Shown: positions 8,021-13,996 of the stretch, piece after piece
How the letters are laid out: every line of letters starts with the position of its first letter
Position numbering within the stretch: position 1 is the first letter of the stretch
Assembly: GCA_015492915.1 (NCBI GenBank)
Contig: WGED01000723.1
Location: 1 to 14,555, forward strand
Source of the DNA: Cyclobacteriaceae bacterium
Lineage (GTDB): Bacteria > Bacteroidota > Bacteroidia > Cytophagales > Cyclobacteriaceae
Direction: 5' to 3'
Length of the DNA: 14,555 nt
The notes under the pieces: model-generated
The model's database searches: none
What the model saw: only the letters and a program-made list of their open reading frames with translations
Told to the model about the DNA's origin: nothing
Position numbers and translations under genes: made by a program

Positions 8021-8719
8021 TCAAAGATGCAGACCGCATTCTGTTTTTATTGTTTGTGCCCACCGGCCTTTTCGTTTTTTGCCTTTCAGTGTGCAGTATT
8101 TACAGCCTATCGATTCATAACCGAGGGGCTTCAGCGGGTGCACCGGCAGGTTGTTTTCTTCAATCGCCTGCAACACCTCGGTCTCTTTTACATCAAGTAT
8201 CGGATAAAAACGCAGGACGCCGTTTTTCTCAACGAATGTTTCGAGTTTCATCCTGTAGCTGCTCTGCCACGACATCAGGCCCGAGACCCAGACATCGAAG
8301 CCTGCCTTGATGCGCCCGAGGGGCTCCACTTTATTGATGCGGCAGCATTCATCGGGATCATATCGCCATAACTCGCCGAGTTTTGAATCTTCGTTTTCCT
8401 TTTTGTCGGGCAAAATATCTATGACTTCAAGGTCAAACATTCGGGTAAGCTTTGCCTTATATTCAAGCGTTTCGCTGAAATGAAAAGTTGTGTCGATAAA
8501 GTAAACCGGCTGCCTGATGCCTGCCTTGTGAAACAGATAAAGCAAGTACACAGCCGTGGTGCCGAAGGATGAAGTGAGCAGGATGTTGTCAAAGTCCTTA
8601 TACAGTTCTTTTATTCTCTGTAATGGTGTAAGCGTCGCGTATTTTTTGTTCAGAGCATCCAATGACGGATTGTGCCCTGAAGCCGGGTTTTTCTTTTTAT
8701 TTTTCAAAGCAGTCAACAT
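8021..8719 (-). CDS. cysH: Assimilatory APS/PAPS reductase, iron-sulfur type (CysH)
   Basis: Reduces adenylyl-sulfate or its 3'-phosphate to sulfite with thiol reductant. The 232-residue protein has the PP-loop region TSSFGTTA (49-56), the cysteine pairs C125-C126 and C206/C209 that bind a [4Fe-4S] cluster, and the C-terminal KTECGLH with catalytic Cys228. The CC plus CxxC set is the mark of the APS-preferring, bacterial assimilatory branch. One oddity is GLMSWQSSYR (147-156), where many family members have G-x-R-R-x-Q-S-x-x-R: the Gln-Ser and last Arg are kept but the Arg pair is not, so the nucleotide preference is uncertain. It is the last gene of the operon, starting 2 bases after the preceding stop and followed by a strong terminator. 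Confidence 0.93.
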   Translation of the reverse strand: MLTALKNKKKNPASGHNPSLDALNKKYATLTPLQRIKELYKDFDNILLTSSFGTTAVYLLYLFHKAGIRQPVYFIDTTFHFSETLEYKAKLTRMFDLEVIDILPDKKENEDSKLGELWRYDPDECCRINKVEPLGRIKAGFDVWVSGLMSWQSSYRMKLETFVEKNGVLRFYPILDVKETEVLQAIEENNLPVHPLKPLGYESIGCKYCTLKGKKRKGRWAQTIKTECGLHL

Positions 8720-8721
8720 AT

Positions 8722-9321
8722 TTAATGACTTTTTGCGATAAATGACGAAGTGATGTCGTTAAGCAAACGGACTTTTTGCTTAAAGTCGCCTCGCAGCGAA
8801 CCGCGTATTTTATTCAGATTCTCAATTAATTCTTGCAGACTATCGGGGAAAAAGACCTCGAAAAATTCCCGGATCCTGCGGGCCATAACCGGCGACTTGC
8901 CATTGGTGCTGATCCCGATTTTCAGATCGCCCTTCTGGACCACCGAACCCAGATAAAAATCACACAAAACAGGGTCGTCCGCCACATTGGTGAGGATGTG
9001 CCTTTGGCGGGCGGCTTCCCGTATCCTACGGTTGAGTTCGTTGTTGTTTGTGGCCAGAATCAGAATATCCACCTTATTCAGATCGTTGTAAATAAATTTC
9101 CGGTTGAGTAGCATAATAGCCGTATTCTTTTCGGCGATCTTTCTTATTTCCTTGTTTATCCTGTCGGCCACCACCGTCACACGCGTCTCCGGGCTGTTTT
9201 TCAAAATCGCCTTCAGCTTTTCCAACCCGGTGATTCCCCCGCCTACGAGCATCACCCGCAGGTTTTCCAGCTTGAGAAAAACGGGAAACAGTTTGTTTTG
9301 ATTCAGTTCAGATGCTGACAT
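8722..9321 (-). CDS. Precorrin-2 dehydrogenase / sirohydrochlorin ferrochelatase (Met8/SirC/CysG-N type)
   Basis: Carries out the NAD-dependent oxidation of precorrin-2 to sirohydrochlorin and probably also the iron insertion that gives siroheme. The 199-residue protein opens with LFPVFLKLENLRVMLVGGGITGLEK, shown here only as a description of residues 11-35: a Rossmann strand with the GGG dinucleotide loop. NVADDPVLCDF follows, carrying the conserved Asp of the active site, then STNGKSPVMARRIR. A short helical C-terminal part corresponds to the dimerisation region. It corresponds to the N-terminal half of CysG without the methyltransferase half, which is encoded separately by the gene before it. 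The start overlaps that gene's end by 14 bases, implying translational coupling. No separate SirB/CbiX-type chelatase is in the window, which favours a bifunctional enzyme, but this is inference. Confidence 0.92.
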   Translation of the reverse strand: MSASELNQNKLFPVFLKLENLRVMLVGGGITGLEKLKAILKNSPETRVTVVADRINKEIRKIAEKNTAIMLLNRKFIYNDLNKVDILILATNNNELNRRIREAARQRHILTNVADDPVLCDFYLGSVVQKGDLKIGISTNGKSPVMARRIREFFEVFFPDSLQELIENLNKIRGSLRGDFKQKVRLLNDITSSFIAKSH

Positions 9322-10087
9322 ACGAATGTTCTTTAAATATTGCCGTTAATTCATGTTCTTTTGCAAATCGGACTACTTCCCCGGCGACGATGACGGCGGG
9401 GGAGGACAATCCTTTTTCTTCTACAATTTTCATGATGTCATAAATTGTACCTATGCCCACTTTTTCATCAGGTGTTGAACCGCTCTGTATAATGGCGACA
9501 GGTGTGTCCCTTTTGCCGGCACGTTTGAATTCCTCAACAATCCCCGGCAGGTTTTTCATCCCCATCAGAATTACCACTGTAGCCGATGACCTGGCGGCAC
9601 ATTGCAGATCGCGCGAAAACTTTCCGTCACGCGTGCAGCCGGTGACTACCCAGAAACTCCCGGCCGTACCCCTGTGTGTGAGCGGTATATTGTGCAATGC
9701 CGGCACTGCCTGCGCACTGCTGATGCCGGGTACTACATGGCAGGCGATGCCATGAGCCGAAGCGTACCGGATCTCTTCCATTCCTCTTCCGAATATGAAA
9801 GGATCTCCGCCTTTGAGCCTGACGACATGACCATGGCTGCGGGCATATTGAACGATCATTTCATTGATCTCCTCCTGTCTCGCATGGTGGCGGCCCGCAC
9901 GTTTTCCCACAAAAATTTTCATCGCTCTTGCTGGCGCGTAATTCAGCAAATCACGGCTTACCAGCGCATCATACAACACCACATCGGCGTCGGCCAGTGC
10001 ACGCGCACCCTTGACCGTGATCAGGTCCGGGTCACCGGGTCCGGCGCCGATTAGTGTGAGCTTCGGAATTATTTCTGTAGTTTTCAT
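9308..10087 (-). CDS. cobA: Uroporphyrinogen-III C-methyltransferase (SUMT)
   Basis: Adds methyl groups from SAM at C2 and C7 of uroporphyrinogen III to make precorrin-2, the branch point to siroheme. The 259-residue protein has both signatures of the tetrapyrrole methylase family: LIGAGPGDPDLIT near 12-24 and VVRLKGGDPFIFGRG at 88-102. Further conserved segments are VPGISSAQAVPA, IPLTHRG and ILMGMKNL, in the usual order, and the length is typical for a free-standing SUMT. Its ATG overlaps the stop of the sulfite reductase gene (ATGA), so the two are translationally coupled. The context shows it serves siroheme for the reductase and not cobalamin, since no other corrin gene is present. Confidence 0.96.
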   Translation of the reverse strand: MKTTEIIPKLTLIGAGPGDPDLITVKGARALADADVVLYDALVSRDLLNYAPARAMKIFVGKRAGRHHARQEEINEMIVQYARSHGHVVRLKGGDPFIFGRGMEEIRYASAHGIACHVVPGISSAQAVPALHNIPLTHRGTAGSFWVVTGCTRDGKFSRDLQCAARSSATVVILMGMKNLPGIVEEFKRAGKRDTPVAIIQSGSTPDEKVGIGTIYDIMKIVEEKGLSSPAVIVAGEVVRFAKEHELTAIFKEHSYVSI

Positions 10088-12201
10088 TCTGCTATAGTTG
10101 TTTCCCTCGTTCTGAGGTTCTTAATTTTTTCATGAAATAATAGTGCTTTTTCCATATAATCCACGGTGAACTCCTTTTCCGGTTCGTGTTTGTTTATTTG
10201 TAAAACATGATCACGAAATGAGCTCTCTTCGAAGTTGAACTCACCGTTTTCCACAAAAAACCGGTCAAAATCCATCATGACTTTTATCTGCGAATTATTC
10301 TTCACGTCCTTGTCGAGGAGCATTGCCTTGGCGCTGTTGATAAATACATTGTAGCTGTGGTAAATGGCGTCGGCGTATCGTCCTTCTTCAAATGATGTCT
10401 GCGCCCATTCAAGTTTTTCATCCGAATCGTACAACAGGGTATCCACCAGATCGATGATAACACCGGCACATTCGCCGGTGGCTGTACGGAGGACAAATTT
10501 TTTCTCGCTTCCCCAGTCAATGAAGTCAGTGTCTGTAAATTTTTTCGGATCGGCAAAAGGTTTGAGTAATGAGTAGAAATACATCTTGCCTTGTCTCCGG
10601 AAATAATCCCTGTAATATTCCCCTTCTGCCGCATGCTCTTCATAATCATCAAGCAAAGCGCGCAACACATCAGGGGCTTTCCTGCTCGGTACTTTTATAA
10701 CCCGCTCCGCCAGGATGGTCTCTCCTTCCGGTGCCACACCCCCGCCGAGCAATACTTGCACGGCCGGCAATACTTTGTCGCCCATCTTCAGTGAGCTGCC
10801 GTGAAAACCGATAGATGCAATGCCGTGCTGACTGCACGAGTTGGGGCAGCCGCTGATTTTTATCTTTACTTCATGGTTATAGATGTAGTCGGGATATTCA
10901 TTTATGAGAATCTCCTCCAACACTTTTGTCAGCGCTGTGCTCCCCGCAATGCCCAGGTTGCAGGTGTCGGTGCCCGGGCAGGCTGTGATGTCGGCGGTAG
11001 AGTCGAAGCCCGGCACTGCCAGACCGATAGCATTGAGTTCGTTGAACAATGGCTTCAATGCTTTTTCCGGGACAAAACGCAACAGATATCCCTGGCTGAC
11101 CGTGATCCGGATATCATCTGCAGCATATTTTTCGGTGATGTCTGCCAAAGCTCTTGCCTTATCCGTTGTCAGGTTGCCGAGTTGCACTTTTATGTACACA
11201 CCATAAAATCCATCCTGCTTTTGAGCGAAGACATTGGACTTATTCCATCGGGAAAATTTTTCAGGATCGGTTACTTCCGCATTTCCATTATCAGCAACTT
11301 CAGGCAACACTGGCAATCCCGCCTCAATTTTTATTGGATAAGATTTTACTTTCAGCGCTTTTTGCTCCTCTTCAATCAGTTGGAGCACTTTCTCAATGCC
11401 CAGCTCTTTGAGCAAATATTTAAAGCGTGCCTTCTGTCTTCTGGCCCTTTCGCCATAGCGATCAAACACCCGCACAAGACCTTCGATAAACGGTATCAGC
11501 TGATCATCTTCGAGAAACTCTTTCGCGAGAAGTGCTTGTGAAGGTTGCGCTCCGAGGCCGCCACCGATATATACTTTAAAGCCCCGTCGTTCTTTGCCGG
11601 TCCCGGTGCGCACTACCGGTATCAAACCCACATCATTGATAAGGGCCTGTATCGGATCTTTTTCTCCTGAAGTAAAGGAGATCTTAAATTTACGGCCCAT
11701 CTCCTGGCAAATGGGATTGCGCAGGAAATATTCGAAAACCGCATGGGCATACGGACTTACATCGAAAGGCTCATCCGGATCGATCCCTGCTTTCGCGGGA
11801 GCCGTCACGTTTCGTACTGTATTGCCGCAAGCCTCACGGAGGGTGATGTTGTCCTTTTCGAGTTTGGCCCATAATTCGGGGGTGTCGTCAAGGCTCACGT
11901 AATGAATCTGGATATCCTGCCTGGTAGTGGCATGTAACGTGCCGCTTGCGTACTCATCGGCCAGGTCGGCTATGCGCCTCAATTGCCTGATTGTCAGCTT
12001 GCCATAGGGAATCTTGATCCTCACCATTTGTACACCCGGTTGCCGTTGTCCGTACACACCGCGCGCCAATCGCAGACTTCTGAATTTATCTTCATCGAGT
12101 TCAAGATTGTTGTATCGGGCAATTTTTTCCGCCAGATCGATAATATCCTTTTCGACCACGGGATTGTTTAAATCTTCTAATTCACTTCTGAAACTAATCA
12201 T
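10084..12201 (-). CDS. Ferredoxin-type siroheme sulfite reductase with C-terminal HEPN-like extension
   Basis: Six-electron reduction of sulfite to sulfide in the cytoplasm. The 705-residue protein has two ferredoxin-like/SiR repeats. The four cluster cysteines C408, C414 (ACPGTDTC) and C452, C456 (GCPNSC) hold the [4Fe-4S]-siroheme centre. The anion-site residues Arg94 (TTRQ), Arg130 (TVRNV), Lys171 and Lys173 (RKFK) match the Arg-Arg-Lys-Lys set of sulfite reductases. Assimilatory nitrite reductases carry Asn at the last position, so I call sulfite. From about residue 560 the protein has an added part with a GECAG motif (Cys578) and an alpha-helical HEPN-like segment (about 594-692, with EEGRYADAIYHSY). 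It is the first gene of the operon and is preceded by an attenuator-like leader. No flavoprotein subunit is encoded nearby, so ferredoxin is the likely donor. Confidence 0.93.
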   Translation of the reverse strand: MISFRSELEDLNNPVVEKDIIDLAEKIARYNNLELDEDKFRSLRLARGVYGQRQPGVQMVRIKIPYGKLTIRQLRRIADLADEYASGTLHATTRQDIQIHYVSLDDTPELWAKLEKDNITLREACGNTVRNVTAPAKAGIDPDEPFDVSPYAHAVFEYFLRNPICQEMGRKFKISFTSGEKDPIQALINDVGLIPVVRTGTGKERRGFKVYIGGGLGAQPSQALLAKEFLEDDQLIPFIEGLVRVFDRYGERARRQKARFKYLLKELGIEKVLQLIEEEQKALKVKSYPIKIEAGLPVLPEVADNGNAEVTDPEKFSRWNKSNVFAQKQDGFYGVYIKVQLGNLTTDKARALADITEKYAADDIRITVSQGYLLRFVPEKALKPLFNELNAIGLAVPGFDSTADITACPGTDTCNLGIAGSTALTKVLEEILINEYPDYIYNHEVKIKISGCPNSCSQHGIASIGFHGSSLKMGDKVLPAVQVLLGGGVAPEGETILAERVIKVPSRKAPDVLRALLDDYEEHAAEGEYYRDYFRRQGKMYFYSLLKPFADPKKFTDTDFIDWGSEKKFVLRTATGECAGVIIDLVDTLLYDSDEKLEWAQTSFEEGRYADAIYHSYNVFINSAKAMLLDKDVKNNSQIKVMMDFDRFFVENGEFNFEESSFRDHVLQINKHEPEKEFTVDYMEKALLFHEKIKNLRTRETTIAE

Positions 12202-12238
12202 GATATTCTGGTTATAATCGGTTTTAAAATCGGGTAAT

Positions 12239-12272
12239 AAAAAAGGCCTTCCCCTCGGTATCGGGAAAGGCC
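12239..12272 (-). terminator. Leader terminator (attenuator) before the sulfite reductase gene
   Basis: On the minus strand, GGCCTTTCCC (12272-12263) pairs with GGGGAAGGCC (12254-12245) across an 8-base loop. The stem has ten pairs with one U-G wobble and is followed by TTTTTT (12244-12239). It ends 37 bases before the sulfite reductase ATG and points into the operon, with no complete upstream gene on the minus strand for it to terminate. It therefore acts on the operon's own leader. Confidence 0.85.
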
Positions 12273-12414
12273 CAGCTTGAATCTGAGAAATATCTTATTG
12301 TCACATGAGATACCCTGAAGAATCAAATTCCGGTAAACCTTTCCCCGTCGGTCGCATAGCGCAACACCAGTGCCAGCAAGCACATCGCTTTGATGCGGAA
12401 ATTTTAAGGTTTAC
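12263..12414 (-). promoter_or_regulatory. Attenuator leader: competing antiterminator and sequestering segments
   Basis: Three segments upstream of or within the terminator compete. Segment 2 (GGGAAAGG, 12345-12338, inside the small leader ORF) is perfectly complementary to CCTTTCCC in the terminator's 5' arm (12270-12263). The pairing can extend with three G-U pairs and one A-U pair to 12334/12274. Segment 1 (GTAAACCTT, 12414-12406) is perfectly complementary over nine bases to AAGGTTTAC (12341-12333), which overlaps segment 2. Pairing 1:2 leaves the terminator free, whereas pairing 2:3 destroys it. The complementarity is read directly; the regulatory role is inferred. Confidence 0.6.
12323..12385 (-). 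CDS. Putative 20-aa leader peptide of the sulfite/siroheme operon
   Basis: An ATG at 12385 opens a 20-codon frame, MCLLALVLRYATDGERFTGI, ending with TGA at 12323-12325. Codon 2 is TGC (Cys), and codons 3, 4, 6 and 8 are Leu. Codons 14-16 (GGG GAA AGG) are the strand that can pair with the terminator 50 bases further on. A ribosome held at codon 2 would leave that strand free to form the antiterminator, whereas one that reaches the stop would cover most of it. That is the behaviour expected of a cysteine-sensing leader. There is only one Cys codon, and the Leu codons offer a rival reading. No Shine-Dalgarno is visible, which is normal here. I have no homology evidence for the peptide. An overlapping GTG frame through the same bases seems less likely. 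Confidence 0.5.
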   Translation of the reverse strand: MCLLALVLRYATDGERFTGI

Positions 12415-12463
12415 AGGATTTGTTGGTATCGACATTTTGTTGTGTTTTCGAAAAACCGTGATG

Positions 12464-12495
12464 CAATAATATAAGAATGAATTTTTAAACCCAAG
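12464..12495 (-). promoter_or_regulatory. Candidate promoter of the sulfite/siroheme operon
   Basis: On the minus strand, CTTG (12495-12492), a 20-base spacer and TATTATTG (12471-12464) resemble the Bacteroidota primary sigma pattern and match the cupin promoter in spacing and -7 box. Transcription would begin near 12458. That places all attenuator segments in the RNA and gives a leader of about 255 bases. Confidence 0.5.
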
Positions 12496-12499
12496 GATT

Positions 12500-12521
12500 T
12501 TATGTGATTTTTGTCACATAA
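12500..12521. promoter_or_regulatory. Perfect CRP/FNR-type palindrome
   Basis: TTATGTGA (12500-12507), six bases, then TCACATAA (12514-12521) form a perfect 8-bp inverted repeat that contains the classic TGTGA-N6-TCACA core of CRP/FNR-family sites. Its centre lies about 50 bases upstream of the inferred transcription start of the sulfite operon, a usual place for an activator. It also lies 200 bases before the divergent flavoprotein gene, so it could serve either direction. Confidence 0.6.
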
Positions 12522-12656
12522 CGAATTTGATCACCCAAAACGGATGATAGCCAAAATATTATTTTTTGTGAATGACGGTCAGGATATTGATTTCCGGTTC
12601 GGACGCAGGCGCAATCGAAACTCAACGATAAAGCGTGCAGTCCGGAGCAAAGCGCC

Positions 12657-12688
12657 TTTGCATCTGCATTCGATATTCTTTACCTTCA
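12657..12688 (+). promoter_or_regulatory. Weak candidate promoter of the divergent flavoprotein gene
   Basis: TTTG (12657-12660), a 20-base spacer and TACCTTCA (12681-12688) partly match TTTG-N20-TAnnTTTG. The start would be near 12694, leaving about 29 bases to the ATG. Two mismatches in the -7 box make this tentative. The rest of 12522-12656 shows no gene or clear structure. Confidence 0.3.
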
Positions 12689-12722
12689 TCATCTGTTAGC
12701 TATGAAAATTTAATGATTTCTC

Positions 12723-13910
12723 ATGAGTGATTTTGACGTTGCAGTAGTAGGTGCCGGTATCAGCGGTATGAGTTTCGCACATTACGCGCGCAAAGCCGGT
12801 ATGAAGGTACTTGTTCTTGAAAAAAGTAATATTCCGGGGGGCTCATTTCATTCGGCGGCCGCTGCAGACGGTTTCTGGTTGGAACTTGGCGCTCATACGT
12901 GCTACAATTCTTACGGCAACCTGATCGGGATCATCGAAGATTGCGGGATGATGGACGATATCATTTCGAGGGCAAAAGTGCCGTTCAAACTACTGGTTGG
13001 GAATAAGGTGAAATCCTTTATGTCCAGGATCAATTTTTTCGAACTCCTCATCAGCATGCCTAAGGCTTTTACAAAAAAAAGAAGCGGGGAAACCGTGGAG
13101 TCTTATTACGGAGGAATTCTTGGGAAAAAGAATTTCAGAAGGGTATTTTCTGCATTGTTCGGTGCAGTGCCGTCTCAGAATGCCGATGAATTTCCCGCCG
13201 ACGCATTGTTTAAAAAGCGACCCCGAAGAAAAGATGTGTTGAAAAGCTTTACACTTAAAAACGGTTTGCAATCCATTATTAAAGGCATTGCGGACGAGGA
13301 AGGGCTGGAAACAAAAAATACGGCAAAAATCCATGATATCCTGTTTAAAGATGAAAAGTACATTTTACAAACTGATGACGGAGAGATAATCACACCACGC
13401 CTGGCTATGTGCACTTCAGTAGCTGAGGTGCCAAAGCTGGTAAAAGGGTTTGCACCTGATTTGGCCCGGAAAATTGCCGGAATTCAATACAAAAAAGTTG
13501 AATCGTTTGGGGTAGTGATTTCCGGGGATGCATCGCCGCTAAAGCCTTTTGCCGGGCTGGTGCCGTTGGACGAGCCGTTTTTCTCTGTAGTTTCGAGGGA
13601 TACCGTTCCGGATGAAAAATACCGCGGTTTCACATTTCATTTCAGGCCGGATACACTCGAAAAAAGCGGAAAAATCAACAAAGCCTGCGAAGTACTTAAA
13701 ATTGAAGAGGGTCAAATCGTTTCCACGCTCGAAAAGGTAAACATCGTACCGGCATTACGCCCGGGACATTACGATCTCATCGAAGAAATAGACAAGCAGC
13801 TTGAGGGACAAAAACTTTTTATCAGCGGCAACTATTTTGACGGGCTCGCAATCGAGGATTGTGTGTCGCGATCAAAATCGGAAGCGAAGCGTATGGTAGA
13901 GATGGAATAG
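12723..13910 (+). CDS. FAD-dependent oxidoreductase, protoporphyrinogen-oxidase-like
   Basis: Belongs to the flavin amine oxidase / protoporphyrinogen oxidase group. The N terminus has the dinucleotide fold VVGAGISGM (8-16), with the acidic end of strand two in LVLEKS (Glu33), then the second Gly-rich stretch NIPGGSF and the FAD-contacting ELGAHTCYNSYGNLI. The C terminus has GNYFDGLAIEDC (369-380), the motif by which this family contacts the flavin, typically followed by a short helix as here. At 395 residues it is shorter than usual protoporphyrinogen oxidases (about 450-480), so the substrate domain is reduced and true protoporphyrinogen activity is not assured. It is the only complete plus-strand gene and diverges from the siroheme/sulfite operon across a shared regulatory region, which suggests but does not prove a tetrapyrrole or sulfur role. 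Confidence 0.85.
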   Translation: MSDFDVAVVGAGISGMSFAHYARKAGMKVLVLEKSNIPGGSFHSAAAADGFWLELGAHTCYNSYGNLIGIIEDCGMMDDIISRAKVPFKLLVGNKVKSFMSRINFFELLISMPKAFTKKRSGETVESYYGGILGKKNFRRVFSALFGAVPSQNADEFPADALFKKRPRRKDVLKSFTLKNGLQSIIKGIADEEGLETKNTAKIHDILFKDEKYILQTDDGEIITPRLAMCTSVAEVPKLVKGFAPDLARKIAGIQYKKVESFGVVISGDASPLKPFAGLVPLDEPFFSVVSRDTVPDEKYRGFTFHFRPDTLEKSGKINKACEVLKIEEGQIVSTLEKVNIVPALRPGHYDLIEEIDKQLEGQKLFISGNYFDGLAIEDCVSRSKSEAKRMVEME

Positions 13911-13996
13911 TGCCTGATTTGTCTTTGACCATCAATTTACCCGATTTTGTCAAACAGTAATTCGCGATAATTAACGCAATTCATGGTTTAGAATTT
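13911..13996. other. Gap between two convergent genes
   Basis: This 86-base stretch separates the stops of the flavoprotein and DUF481 genes. It contains only a loose TTTGAC/GTCAAA inverted repeat (13924-13929 and 13949-13954, 19-base loop) without a T-run, so I do not call a terminator. Confidence 0.4.

Noticed and set aside
10801..11541. 246-codon plus-strand frame opposite the sulfite reductase gene
   Set aside because: It is antisense to a conserved enzyme whose motifs lie in the minus frame, with Cys-rich low-plausibility sequence.
12198..12383. Alternative 61-codon GTG frame through the sulfite reductase leader, ending in an ATGA overlap with the reductase start
   Set aside because: It needs a GTG start, runs through the terminator hairpin, and lacks family resemblance. 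The ATG frame with early Cys fits the attenuator better, though I cannot exclude this one.
12202..12460. SAM-I, SAM-II or cobalamin riboswitch in the sulfite operon leader
   Set aside because: None of the conserved core sequences I know for these classes is visible. The pairing is better explained by a small ORF and attenuator.
12596..12656. Crossing inverted repeats (CGGAC/GTCCG, GGCGC/GCGCC, ATCG/CGAT) that could suggest a structured RNA
   Set aside because: The arms are short, the loops long and the pairs cross, and they lie upstream of the likely start of transcription.
12511..12699. 62-codon plus-strand frame before the flavoprotein gene
   Set aside because: It needs a TTG start inside the palindrome, its composition is irregular, and the likely promoter of the next gene lies within it.
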